From assembly GCF_000159955.1 (NCBI RefSeq), contig NZ_GG695984.1, forward strand, positions 75,243-89,593: 14,351 nucleotides of DNA. Direction: 5' to 3'. This stretch comes from Paenibacillus sp. oral taxon 786 str. D14. Lineage in GTDB: Bacteria > Bacillota > Bacilli > Paenibacillales > Paenibacillaceae. The position numbers were made by a program, and so were the translations under genes. This document shows positions 1 to 7,995 of this stretch, piece by piece. The notes under the pieces were generated by a model. It was given only the letters and a program-made list of their open reading frames with translations, searched no databases and had not been told where the DNA came from. The first letter of the stretch is position 1, and each line of letters opens with the position of its first letter.

Positions 1-591
1 TGCCATCTCACCAAATATTGCCATAGTATCCAGAATTGAGGAATCCATATCCTTTATCGAGAGATGGTTTACCAAGGCAGAGAACATATCTAATTCCATC
101 TCCTGAAATCCGATAAACGGAATGAGGAAGAAGGCGACCGAAAAAATGAGAAAAAAACCTTCGGCCGTTCGGAAGATGCCCAGAACCCCGCAGCGAACAG
201 CATAGGTAACACATACTCCATAGATAGCGATCACCGCCCACCCTGGCGTACCAATCAAATATTCCGATAACAAGAAATCAGCAAGCTCCCTTAAATTGAG
301 AGCAGCTAGAAAAAGATGGAGTATCACGATGTAAATTACGAAAATGATATGGAGGGGGCGGCCCACCACTTTGCCCCCGAACTCTACAAAAAACTCGTTG
401 GGGCGAGAGGAAGCGAGCTTATAGGCGGGGTAGCAAAACAGCAGCCCCAGCAAAGCGCCCACCACAACGGCAATCGGCGTAGAATACTTGCTGCCTCCTA
501 GTAACATTCCTGCATAAAAAGCAACGACGGTGGTGAAGGTTTGTAAGCTGAAAAGCGCAAAGATTTGATTGGTTGTTATGTTCTTGAGCAT
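1..591 (-). CDS. GerAB-type germinant receptor B subunit, partial (C-terminus off the left edge)
   Basis: The first 197 codons are open without a stop to the window edge. The product is a polytopic membrane protein of the GerAB/ArcD/ProY family (APC-fold transporter relatives), the B subunit of a Ger receptor in the spore inner membrane and the probable germinant-binding subunit. About six hydrophobic helices are visible, beginning MLKNITTNQIFALFSLQTF. The start is ATG at 591, chosen because AGGAGG lies 8 nt upstream; an ATG at 595 is out of frame. It is the fourth gene of the minus-strand operon, 28 nt after the D-type gene. The N-terminus is odd: the G-V-L-x-L-P and D-x-W motifs seen in the B subunit at 5402-6508 are not recognisable here. 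Family assignment rests on hydrophobic pattern, length so far and operon position, and is fairly secure. Confidence 0.82.
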   Translation of the reverse strand, partial: MLKNITTNQIFALFSLQTFTTVVAFYAGMLLGGSKYSTPIAVVVGALLGLLFCYPAYKLASSRPNEFFVEFGGKVVGRPLHIIFVIYIVILHLFLAALNLRELADFLLSEYLIGTPGWAVIAIYGVCVTYAVRCGVLGIFRTAEGFFLIFSVAFFLIPFIGFQEMELDMFSALVNHLSIKDMDSSILDTMAIFGEMA

Positions 592-619
592 TCATTCCGC
601 CTCCTAAAGTCCGATCGTG

Positions 620-835
620 TCAAAACGATCCGCCCAGCATCGACTTGCGTAAATATTCCATCATCATGATGAAATTCCATTGATCCTTCAGTTTAAATGT
701 GACTTCTGAGATGACAAAAAAACAGATGGAGACGAGTAGAACCGTCATCCGTTTTTTTAGCTGAACGCCCTCTTTTTTCTGTATCATCCAGTCTGCCAGC
801 ATGATGAGCACATACAGGATGCCGATATAGACCAC
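620..835 (-). CDS. Small two-helix membrane protein, Ger D-subunit type
   Basis: This is a 71-aa protein with two hydrophobic segments (about residues 2-17 and 30-47) joined by a basic loop (QKKEGVQLKKR). That architecture and its place inside a ger operon match the small D-type proteins of Bacillus receptors such as GerKD and GerUD, which modulate receptor function. The start is GTG at 835, with GAGGG 6 nt upstream; the ATG at 837 is out of frame. It begins 12 nt after the C-subunit stop and ends 28 nt before the B-subunit start, so co-transcription is very likely. Assignment rests on size, topology and context, not on a diagnostic motif. Confidence 0.75.
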   Translation of the reverse strand: MVYIGILYVLIMLADWMIQKKEGVQLKKRMTVLLVSICFFVISEVTFKLKDQWNFIMMMEYLRKSMLGGSF

Positions 836-847
836 ATTGATCCCTCG

Positions 848-2041
848 CTATCTATTGGTTTCTTGGACTACAGAACGAAACACACCGCCCGTACGATTTA
901 ATTTAATCTTCACGTCAACCTCAATCGGGAGTTCCTTGGCGTAGTAATTCTTCCATTGATCTCGCATGGTGTGCCAAATTTTTGGATGACTCCAATCCAG
1001 ATACTGGCTCATGAGGAAGGCATCAGAACGGGCTTTTCGAGTCTTGTTCAGCACGTGGATAAACTGCTCTTCAACGTCTTTACTTAAAATATCTTCCAAT
1101 TGATGGAGAACTTGCGGGTCCTTTAAATCGATATGAGAGAGAGAGGATTCAATATAAGCTTTTGCACTGCTATCGACTCTGAACGAGACCTGATCTCCCT
1201 GTACTCTCGGCTTAATGCTCGTCTTAATTCCCTCGATGTAAAAACTAATCTCCTTCCCATCGGTGGGAGATGAGAGGGTGAGCGTAGTATTTTTCAGCTG
1301 GGAGCTGATCCACAGCGCGGTTCGATGCTCGAGAGGGGTGAGTTCGATCTTTGTCATTTTACCGCCGCTGAAGATCGCTGCTCCTCCGGAGCCCATCCAA
1401 CGGTTCGTTTTTGGATTCTCCTTTGCAATTTCTGGAAGCTCTCCGAAGGACAGCAGCGGAATCAGAATATCCCCGCCTTGGTATAGCGCCAGCTTGTAAT
1501 CCTTGACAGTAGTGTCCAATACATAGTGATTGTTGACGTATTTCCGCAGGATGTCGCTGAGAATCCGTTCGAATACCATCGGTGCCTTCGTGATTTCTTT
1601 AACGTCACCCGGGGTTACGAACAAGCTGGCACTCAGCCGGAAGGAGGGCTGACGGAAGACAAATTCAACAACTTCGTCCAAGCCATGCTCCGCCTCTCTT
1701 CGGCCCACCACAACGATGCGAGTTTGACCAAAGGTGACATTCCGGGGCACGTCAATTTGAATTAGATTTAAAGCCTGACTTAGGTTTTCTGCTCTTCTAG
1801 TTATAAAGCTAAACGGATCCCCTTGGTGTTGCCCCGTCCCGCCGGCTTCCCCGGGAATCATCCGGTTCGGGAGCGGAATGCCTACGGTCAATTCCACCTG
1901 CCCGTCCTCCGTCCGATCGATGAGTACCGTGTTCACAAACGCACGGTTGTTGAGCTCCTGAGCGGACCAGCATCCGCCAACGCCAATGAAGAGCAAGATA
2001 ATCAATGTTGCTGTTGCGATAGCGCGGTGGATTCTCGTCAC
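848..2041 (-). CDS. Ger(x)C family germinant receptor C subunit, lipoprotein
   Basis: A 397-aa precursor, normal for the family (about 360-410 aa). The N-terminus has a basic stretch, a hydrophobic core and a lipobox ending at Cys24 (VGGCW), followed by the family's opening pattern C-W-x-x-x-E-L-N-N-R-A-F-V. The mature protein should be lipid-anchored on the outer face of the spore inner membrane as the C subunit of the receptor. The C-terminal part carries the usual long mixed helical region ending near K-I-K-L-N-R-T-G. The start is GTG at 2041, which overlaps the A-subunit TGA in a GTGA arrangement, with AAAGGTG upstream, so translation is probably coupled to the A gene. A second C subunit, clearly paralogous but diverged, is at 6501-7673. 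Confidence 0.93.
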   Translation of the reverse strand: MTRIHRAIATATLIILLFIGVGGCWSAQELNNRAFVNTVLIDRTEDGQVELTVGIPLPNRMIPGEAGGTGQHQGDPFSFITRRAENLSQALNLIQIDVPRNVTFGQTRIVVVGRREAEHGLDEVVEFVFRQPSFRLSASLFVTPGDVKEITKAPMVFERILSDILRKYVNNHYVLDTTVKDYKLALYQGGDILIPLLSFGELPEIAKENPKTNRWMGSGGAAIFSGGKMTKIELTPLEHRTALWISSQLKNTTLTLSSPTDGKEISFYIEGIKTSIKPRVQGDQVSFRVDSSAKAYIESSLSHIDLKDPQVLHQLEDILSKDVEEQFIHVLNKTRKARSDAFLMSQYLDWSHPKIWHTMRDQWKNYYAKELPIEVDVKIKLNRTGGVFRSVVQETNR

Positions 2042-3636
2042 TCGAAATCACCTTTCTTCTCTTTTACCCAACTGCGAGGATTTGAGTTTTGTCGGTTTTC
2101 GTTGTTCGAGAGTTGCATCGGTCGTTTGTGCATCTTCCACCAAGGAACCCGAATGAACGTATCTCCCAAATCCTTGCCCATGAGCGGAGCAATCGGGGAT
2201 AAATAGGGAAGTCCAAAAGATTCTAAATTGACCAAATGGATGTAAATCAGGATTAACCCGCAGGTGACGCCGTACAACCCAAACATGGAGGCTAGGATCA
2301 TAATCGGAAAACGGAGCAATCGAAACGCCAAGCCTAAATCGAAATGGGGGATGATAAACGAAGCGATCCCCGTTAAGGAGACGATGATCACCATGGCCGC
2401 TGATACGATCCCAGCTTGAACTGCAGCTGTGCCGATGATCAAGGCGCCGATAATGGATACGGCTTGCCCGACCGATTTTGGAATTCGAATGGAAGCTTCA
2501 CGAAGCGCTTCAAACGCCAGTTCCATCGCAAAGGCTTCCCATAGTGCCGGAAAGGGGACGATCTCCCGCGAAGCAGCGATCGTAATCAGCAGCTGGGAAG
2601 GGATCATTTCCGGATGAAACGTGGTGACTGCGATATAAATGGACGGCAGAGTTAAAGAAGCAACTACGAAAAAATAACGAATCCAGCGAATCCAGTTCGC
2701 TGCGACATAACGCTGATAATAATCCTCCGCCGATTGCAGCAGCATCGGCAAGGTCACCGGAGCGAGCAATGCGATCGGTGAACCATCTACAATGATGGCG
2801 ATTCTTCCTTCCAAAATCGCTGCGACGACGACGTCAGGTCGTTCTGTGTACTGAAGTTGCGGAAAAGGCGTGTAAGGGTTATCCTCGATGATTTCTTCCA
2901 CGTAGGCGGAACCCAGAATTCCGTCCATATCGATATTGGACATGCGACGCTGCACTTCTTTCAGCAATTCCGGCTTACATATGTTCTCCATATAAGCCAG
3001 CACAATACTGGTTCGAGTTTCCCGACCTTTATTGACCGTCGGGGTTTTCAGATGTGGACTTTTAATCCGGCGGCGAATCATGGTCAAATTCTTCTCCAAG
3101 TCCTCGATGAAGGCTTCTCTAGACCCGCGGATGACAGATTCGTTGGGAGCTTCATCAATACTGCGCGTCGGGTAAGCGGAAATGGAGAACGTCAACATCC
3201 GCTTATCCCCGTCGATCATCAGCAAAGCTTCGGCGTTCAGGATGGCTTGAATCGCTTGATTTAAGTCATCGATCACGGTAGCTTGAGATACACTTAACGC
3301 TTTATCCTCGAATAGGAACTGATAAATATCTTTCTCCTGCAGTAACGAGGCTTCTCGTTGTAAGCTGCGTACGATAAATTGCTGGACCGTTTCCTGTGCA
3401 ATCATCCCGCGAACATAGACGAGAACACACGGTTGACCCGAACTGATCGTAAATTCGCGATAGATGATGTCTGAGCTATCTTTAAGCACCTGCTTCATCC
3501 ACTCTAACCGAGCTTGTAAGCTTTGATCGTTAGAGAAGGCTGAAGCATCCATACGGCTTGGGGGGAGTGTTGGTGTTTTGCCTGACTTTCCCCCGAGGGA
3601 GTGTTTTCGACGTTGCAGCTTTCTTATGATACGCAT
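2038..3636 (-). CDS. GerAA-type germinant receptor A subunit
   Basis: A 532-aa spore germination protein of the GerA/SpoVAF family and first gene of the minus-strand operon. Residues 1-255 form the hydrophilic N-terminal part, including the conserved stretch around 168-176 (V-I-R-G-S-R-E-A-F) and the TPFPQ-YTERPD segment near 256-267. From about residue 315 come four to five membrane helices, with conserved pieces S-L-T-L-P-S-I-Y-I-A near 327-336, REIVPFPALWEA near 357-368 and the G-A-L-I-I-G-T-A-A-V-Q-A-G-I-V-S motif near 397-412. It ends in a basic cytoplasmic tail. The start is ATG at 3636 with AAGGAGG at a 7-nt spacing. One difference from the usual G-P-R-E-G-F motif is G-S-R-E-A-F, whereas the paralogue at 3825-5405 keeps the standard form. 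Confidence 0.95.
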   Translation of the reverse strand: MRIIRKLQRRKHSLGGKSGKTPTLPPSRMDASAFSNDQSLQARLEWMKQVLKDSSDIIYREFTISSGQPCVLVYVRGMIAQETVQQFIVRSLQREASLLQEKDIYQFLFEDKALSVSQATVIDDLNQAIQAILNAEALLMIDGDKRMLTFSISAYPTRSIDEAPNESVIRGSREAFIEDLEKNLTMIRRRIKSPHLKTPTVNKGRETRTSIVLAYMENICKPELLKEVQRRMSNIDMDGILGSAYVEEIIEDNPYTPFPQLQYTERPDVVVAAILEGRIAIIVDGSPIALLAPVTLPMLLQSAEDYYQRYVAANWIRWIRYFFVVASLTLPSIYIAVTTFHPEMIPSQLLITIAASREIVPFPALWEAFAMELAFEALREASIRIPKSVGQAVSIIGALIIGTAAVQAGIVSAAMVIIVSLTGIASFIIPHFDLGLAFRLLRFPIMILASMFGLYGVTCGLILIYIHLVNLESFGLPYLSPIAPLMGKDLGDTFIRVPWWKMHKRPMQLSNNENRQNSNPRSWVKEKKGDFE

Positions 3637-3671
3637 GGAACTACCTCCTTCCTTAGCCGACTATTCCCAGT

Positions 3672-3701
3672 TAAGATGCGCCGTTGACAGGAGAAATATA
3701 C
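3672..3701 (-). promoter_or_regulatory. Candidate sigma-G promoter of the minus-strand ger operon
   Basis: Read on the minus strand there is GTATA (3701-3697), an 18-nt spacer, then CATCTTA (3678-3672). This fits the forespore sigma-G pattern as I recall it (-35 GHATR, -10 CATHHTA). Transcription would start near 3665, about 30 nt before the A-subunit ATG and just upstream of its AAGGAGG. Forespore expression by sigma G is established for Bacillus ger operons, so the biology agrees. No equally good sigma-G match was found facing the plus-strand operon. Confidence 0.55.
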
Positions 3702-3824
3702 TAATTTTTTGGCAAAACCGGAGTGAAGACCAACAACAATCGTAACGAGATTATTTTTGAAGCAAGTTGGTAATAAAGGGTAACGACATCATCAACAAGA
3801 ATAGTCCAGTGGGGAAGGGTTCTC

Positions 3825-5405
3825 ATGCCAAGAATAATGTTCCGAAATACGCACAAAAAGCGCAGTCCAATCCGAAACAGCGGGGAATCGCAAAGTAACA
3901 CTTCGGCTGACAACTGCATCACACGGAGCGTTCATGCGTCAGTTGCGAGCATCGTTCGTCACTTGAATGCTCCTGATGATTTAGTGACCCGGTTTATCTG
4001 CGGTGCTGAAGGGACTCCTCCATGCGCCATCGTGTGTATTGCCGGTCTAGCGGATTTGAAAATGATTAACGATCATATCGTTACATCCATACAGCAGGCG
4101 TATTCCGCCATTAACTGTTCTGAGCCCATCACCGGACGAGAATTGTACCAGCGGTTGGACAAGCAATTTCTATCGGTTCAAAAATATAAAACAACGCGAT
4201 CCCTTGACGAGATTCTCGTATCTTTGTTGTCTGGGGATACCGCGTTACTTATTGATGATCTGGATCAGGTTCTCCTGATTGGCAGTAAGAAATGGACAGG
4301 ACGGAGCGTGGAGGAGCCCGAAACGGAAGCGCTAGTCCGCGGGCCGCGTGAAGGTTTTAACGAGAGCATTGAGACGAATGTTATCCTGCTTCGGCGGACG
4401 ATCCGGGATCCGAAACTTCGATTCGATCCCTACCGCATTGGGGAACGTGGGAAGAAAGAGCTCATTATCGCTTATATCGATAGCATTGTGCATCCTGCGC
4501 TTGTCCAAGAGGTAAAACGAAGAGTCGAGTCGATCGATATTGACGATGCGCCGGAAAGCGGGATGATCGAGCAGCTCATCCAAGACAGCTTCTTGACACC
4601 GTTCCCTCTGATCCTGCATACGGAACGTCCGGATAAGGCTGCTTCAGCGATTCTACAAGGTAAAGTTGTGATATTACTGGAAGGTACGCCATTTGCGTTA
4701 ATTATGCCAACGACATTCGAAACTCTAATGCAGTCACCGGAAGATTATTATGAGCGCTGGCTGATTGGATCTTTAATTCGGATCTTGAGATATACGGCGG
4801 TATTTGTATCGTTGACATTTCCATCGTTATACATCGCTCTAGTGTCCTTTCACCAAGGGTTGATTCCCTCCAAGCTGGCCTTTTCGATTGCGGCAGCTAG
4901 GGAAGGCGTGCCGTTCCCAGCCGTCATCGAAGCTTTTCTCATGGAATTGACGTTGGAGCTGCTCCGGGAAGCCGGGATCCGCCTGCCCAAGCCGGTCGGG
5001 CAAACGATCGGGATCGTAGGCGGCTTAGTGATCGGCGAGGCGGCGGTGCAGGCGGGGATTGTAAGTCCAATCATGGTCATTGTCGTATCGGTGACGGCCA
5101 TCTCCTCCTTTGCGATCCCTGCCTACAGCGCAGGAATTGCTTTCCGGATCTTGCGGTTTATTATCATGATAGCTGCATCCATGTTTGGACTTTACGGGAT
5201 TATCCTAATTCACATCATGATCTGCATTCACCTATCGAGACTGAACAGCTTTGGGATTCCTTATTTAACACCATTAGCTCCCAGCTACTATCGCGACTGG
5301 CGGGATATGTTCATTCGAGCCCCATTAATGATGCTGTCGAAGCGACCTCAATATATGGCAACCAAAGACGATTCCAAGATGGGAAGTAGGGAGGGCGGTA
5401 CATGA
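3825..5405 (+). CDS. GerAA-type germinant receptor A subunit (second operon)
   Basis: A 526-aa A subunit paralogous to the one at 2038-3636 and opening the divergent operon. The hydrophilic N-terminal half holds the standard V-R-G-P-R-E-G-F motif (171-178) and TPFPLILHTERPD (258-270). The membrane half starts near residue 315 and contains S-L-T-F-P-S-L-Y-I-A (329-338), AAREGVPFPAVIEA (357-370) and V-I-G-E-A-A-V-Q-A-G-I-V-S (402-414). The first about 30 residues are basic and polar. The start is ATG at 3825, preceded by GGGGAAGGG at about 5 nt. The stop TGA overlaps the next ATG (ATGA at 5402-5405). As the A subunit it should sit in the spore inner membrane with B and C subunits. Confidence 0.95.
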   Translation: MPRIMFRNTHKKRSPIRNSGESQSNTSADNCITRSVHASVASIVRHLNAPDDLVTRFICGAEGTPPCAIVCIAGLADLKMINDHIVTSIQQAYSAINCSEPITGRELYQRLDKQFLSVQKYKTTRSLDEILVSLLSGDTALLIDDLDQVLLIGSKKWTGRSVEEPETEALVRGPREGFNESIETNVILLRRTIRDPKLRFDPYRIGERGKKELIIAYIDSIVHPALVQEVKRRVESIDIDDAPESGMIEQLIQDSFLTPFPLILHTERPDKAASAILQGKVVILLEGTPFALIMPTTFETLMQSPEDYYERWLIGSLIRILRYTAVFVSLTFPSLYIALVSFHQGLIPSKLAFSIAAAREGVPFPAVIEAFLMELTLELLREAGIRLPKPVGQTIGIVGGLVIGEAAVQAGIVSPIMVIVVSVTAISSFAIPAYSAGIAFRILRFIIMIAASMFGLYGIILIHIMICIHLSRLNSFGIPYLTPLAPSYYRDWRDMFIRAPLMMLSKRPQYMATKDDSKMGSREGGT

Positions 5406-6508
5406 AGTCCTTCAAGTACGGGGATCAAGAAATAGACAGTTATGAAGTGTTCGCCTCCGTTGCGAATATGGTGCTTGGTTTCGGCGTGCTTAGCTTGCCA
5501 CGCTCCATCATACAGAAGGCAAATTCGGTCGACGGTTGGATATCGATCCTCATTGGCGGTGTAGGCGCCATTTTCTTTACGTGGATTGTCGCCAAGCTCA
5601 TCTCTCGATTTCCAAAGCGGAATTTGTATGATATCGGCAGATCCGTCATTGGTAGGCCGCTGGCCTTCCTGATCACGCTCATGTTTGCCGTATATATGTT
5701 AGCCGTTGTTGCTTTTGAAACCCGGGGGGTAGCAAGCATTTCCCGCTTATACTTGTTCGATCGGACTCCGATCGAGATCGTCTGCCTGGTCTTTCTCCTA
5801 GTGCTTATCTATGGCGTATCCGGCCCTAGTGTGGCCTTGTTCCGGTTAAATACGTTGTTTTTACCGATCGTGATCATGCTGATCTTCGTCCTATTATTGA
5901 TGAATATCAGCCATTTTGATATCCATAACCTGATGCCGTTTTTTGTGACCGACTGGCGGGAGTTGCTGATAACTTCCAAGGAGTCAGCCTTCTCATTTCT
6001 TGGGTTTGAGATTTTATTGTTCTACAATATGATTCTCACAAAGCCGAAGCAAGCCGTTAAAGCTTCAACGCTGGGAGTGCTGGTTTCGCTTGTGCTCTAT
6101 TTGCTTGTGTTTTTTTTCAGCGTGGGCGTCTTTGGTCCCGAGGTGACCGCCAGCACGCTGTATCCCACGGAGGAGTTGGCCAAGCAGGTTGAGGCTCCCG
6201 GTGGTTTTTTTGAACGGTTTGAGTCGATCTTTTTCTCGGTTTGGGTGCTTACCCTGTATAATTCGGCGGTGATGGCCTTGGATGTGTCTCTGTCTGCGAT
6301 TGAAGCTGTTTTTTCAAAAGTCAAGCGCACGGCGTTGGCGATAGGGGTAGGACCCATTCTTTATCTCGCGATGATGCAGCCGCAAAATATCAATGAAATT
6401 CAGCTGTTTGGCGATTGGATTAGTTACGGCGGCATCGGGATGGGAATGATTGTTCCGACCCTTCTGTTATTGTTGTCGATGCTGCGGGGGGTGAAGGGGC
6501 GTGCGTAG
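5402..6508 (+). CDS. GerAB-type germinant receptor B subunit
   Basis: A complete 368-aa polytopic protein with about ten hydrophobic helices, of the GerAB/ArcD/ProY family with the APC transporter fold. It probably forms the germinant-binding and channel-like part of the receptor. The first helix carries G-F-G-V-L-S-L-P-R (26-34), followed by D-G-W-I-S (44-48), both typical of the family. A mid-protein segment around S-A-F-S-F-L-G-F-E is also family-like. It starts at ATG 5402 inside the A-gene stop (ATGA overlap), with a GGGAGG-type site upstream, and its TAG overlaps the C-subunit GTG by 8 bp. Co-translation of A, B and C is therefore likely. Confidence 0.93.
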   Translation: MKSFKYGDQEIDSYEVFASVANMVLGFGVLSLPRSIIQKANSVDGWISILIGGVGAIFFTWIVAKLISRFPKRNLYDIGRSVIGRPLAFLITLMFAVYMLAVVAFETRGVASISRLYLFDRTPIEIVCLVFLLVLIYGVSGPSVALFRLNTLFLPIVIMLIFVLLLMNISHFDIHNLMPFFVTDWRELLITSKESAFSFLGFEILLFYNMILTKPKQAVKASTLGVLVSLVLYLLVFFFSVGVFGPEVTASTLYPTEELAKQVEAPGGFFERFESIFFSVWVLTLYNSAVMALDVSLSAIEAVFSKVKRTALAIGVGPILYLAMMQPQNINEIQLFGDWISYGGIGMGMIVPTLLLLLSMLRGVKGRA

Positions 6509-7673
6509 GGTCCGCTGGATTTGGTTTATCGCGCTGATCCTAGCCATAGGGATGACCGGGTGCTGGGATAGGGTCGAAATTGAAGATCGTGGGTTTGTCG
6601 TAGGGGCTGGAATCGACCTTGCTGACGAGGAAGAAGCAGAGGAGGGTCAATATATTCTAACCTACCAATTTGTAATTCCAGGAGGGTTGCAGGCAAGAGA
6701 AGGCGATAGTAACAATGGGAGTTCATCCCAAAAAGCATACTTTAACCTATCCTCTGCAGCGAATACGATGTTTGGGGCAACCCGGAAGCTGTCCTATCAA
6801 ACGAGCCGCAGTCCCTATTTGCAACATTTACGCATGATCCTGATTTCCCGGAAGCTGTCCGAAAGCGGCGAGCTTGCCTCTGTATTGGATGTATTCCTTC
6901 GAGACCATGAAATGCGTCGAGCGACTAAAATTATGGTGACGGAGGGAGAAGCGCGTGAAGTGCTGGAGACAAATCCGAAAAACGAGAAGCTGCCGGTGAT
7001 GTTTTTTGAATCCACGTCGCTAAATCCAACGAAGAGCTCCAGTATATTTCCGCCAACGAACATCGGAGATGTCCAAGCTTATATCTTGTCAAAAAGCAGC
7101 TTTGCCCTGCCGATCATTCGTAAACATGGGAATGAGGTCTCTGTTTCCGGGGCAGCTCTCTTCGATAATGCACAGAGGTTGAAGGGGTTTCTAAATGAAG
7201 AGGAGACTTCAGGATTAAACATCCTGCGCGGAACCGCTAAGGACGGGGTTATAGAGGTGCGTGTGAATGATGAGTACATCGCTTATGAGATCAAAGGCTT
7301 ACGGCAGACTATCCAAGCGGATGTGTCCGATCCCGAGCATATCCGGTTTACCATCCATCTGGAGTTGGAGGGAAACGTTGGCGAGACCCAGGAGCGATTG
7401 GATCTGCTTTCCGCTCATCAGCTTGCGGAACTCGAGGAGAAAACCGAGCAAGAAGTAATCCGCATCACCAATGGAACATTAACGAAGCTGCAGCAGGAAT
7501 TTAGAGTGGATGTTCTTGATTTAGGAGACGAGCTGAATCGCAGGCATCATGCGCTTTGGCAGAGCATCAAGGACGATTGGGAGCAGGGCGAACGTTATTT
7601 TTCCCGATGCGATATCGAAGTAAAAGTCCGCGCCAAGATTCGCATCGTAGGTTCAACGTTGGAAACCAAATAA
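6501..7673 (+). CDS. Ger(x)C family germinant receptor C subunit, lipoprotein (second operon)
   Basis: A 390-aa precursor lipoprotein. The signal sequence ends in the lipobox M-T-G-C-W with Cys at 21, followed by the family signature W-D-R-V-E-I-E-D-R-G-F-V-V-G-A-G-I-D. The mature domain should lie on the outer face of the spore inner membrane, anchored by the lipidated cysteine, and stabilise the A/B pair. The start is GTG at 6501, overlapping the B-subunit stop by 8 bp, with a G-rich site just upstream. A run of six acidic residues in EEEAEEG (from about residue 42) is a local oddity. The stop at 7671-7673 is followed 19 nt later by a further small gene in the same operon. Confidence 0.93.
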   Translation: MRRVRWIWFIALILAIGMTGCWDRVEIEDRGFVVGAGIDLADEEEAEEGQYILTYQFVIPGGLQAREGDSNNGSSSQKAYFNLSSAANTMFGATRKLSYQTSRSPYLQHLRMILISRKLSESGELASVLDVFLRDHEMRRATKIMVTEGEAREVLETNPKNEKLPVMFFESTSLNPTKSSSIFPPTNIGDVQAYILSKSSFALPIIRKHGNEVSVSGAALFDNAQRLKGFLNEEETSGLNILRGTAKDGVIEVRVNDEYIAYEIKGLRQTIQADVSDPEHIRFTIHLELEGNVGETQERLDLLSAHQLAELEEKTEQEVIRITNGTLTKLQQEFRVDVLDLGDELNRRHHALWQSIKDDWEQGERYFSRCDIEVKVRAKIRIVGSTLETK

Positions 7674-7692
7674 GGAAGGAGGAGAATAGCTC

Positions 7693-7833
7693 ATGTGGAA
7701 TATCGTGCGAGATCGGCTTCCTACCACGATGACCTGGGTCTGTGCAGTATTGTCGGCGGTGATTCCTTGGATTGTCTATTCCATCAATCAGGCGCTGCAT
7801 CATTACGGGGATCCACCATGGAAGAGGAAGTGA
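7693..7833 (+). CDS. 46-aa single-helix membrane protein at the end of the ger operon
   Basis: The sequence supports a short gene that begins MWNIVRDRLPTTMTW and ends in K-R-K. ATG 7693 is preceded by AGGAGGA (7677-7683) at a 9-nt spacing, one of the best ribosome binding sites in the window, and lies only 19 nt after the C-subunit stop. One hydrophobic segment spans about residues 14-32 (W-V-C-A-V-L-S-A-V-I-P-W-I-V), with a short basic N-terminus and a polar, basic tail. I do not recognise the family. Position suggests an accessory subunit of this receptor, analogous to the two-helix D-type protein of the divergent operon but smaller and with one helix. It could instead be a truncated remnant of such a gene. 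No clear terminator follows. Confidence 0.7.
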   Translation: MWNIVRDRLPTTMTWVCAVLSAVIPWIVYSINQALHHYGDPPWKRK

Positions 7834-7995
7834 ATATCCGGGGCTTTTGACCTGCATCCCAATGAATAAAGCAGCAAGAACCACCCTTCCAAAACACGCC
7901 TTTAGGACTATTTAGGGCGGAGTAGGTTTACGCGATATTTATATGTAAAGGTAGATTTTAGGCGGTGTACGCGCAGAGTAAGAAGGGGGGGTTAT

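Noticed and set aside
1809..2051. 80-aa minus-strand reading frame within the left C-subunit gene
   Set aside because: It is an out-of-frame shadow of the lipoprotein gene, rich in Arg and Gly, and lacks its own ribosome binding site.
3684..3689. Perfect TTGACA in the divergent ger intergenic region, as a sigma-A -35 box for the plus operon
   Set aside because: At 16-18 nt downstream the sequence is TTTTGG-like with no -10 box. The nearby TATACT is only 7 nt away.
3757..3786. TTGAAG with TAACGA 18 nt downstream as a promoter for the plus ger operon
   Set aside because: The -10 matches only half the consensus, and sigma A is not the expected factor for ger operons.
3701..3922. 73-aa minus-strand reading frame across the ger intergenic region and the start of the plus-strand A subunit
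   Set aside because: It overlaps the 5' end of a certain gene, and its start has no good ribosome binding site.
7889..7922. Possible hairpin (CGCC and GGCG arms) after the 46-aa gene, as an operon terminator
   Set aside because: Only four clean base pairs form and no T tract follows, so it is not a credible terminator.
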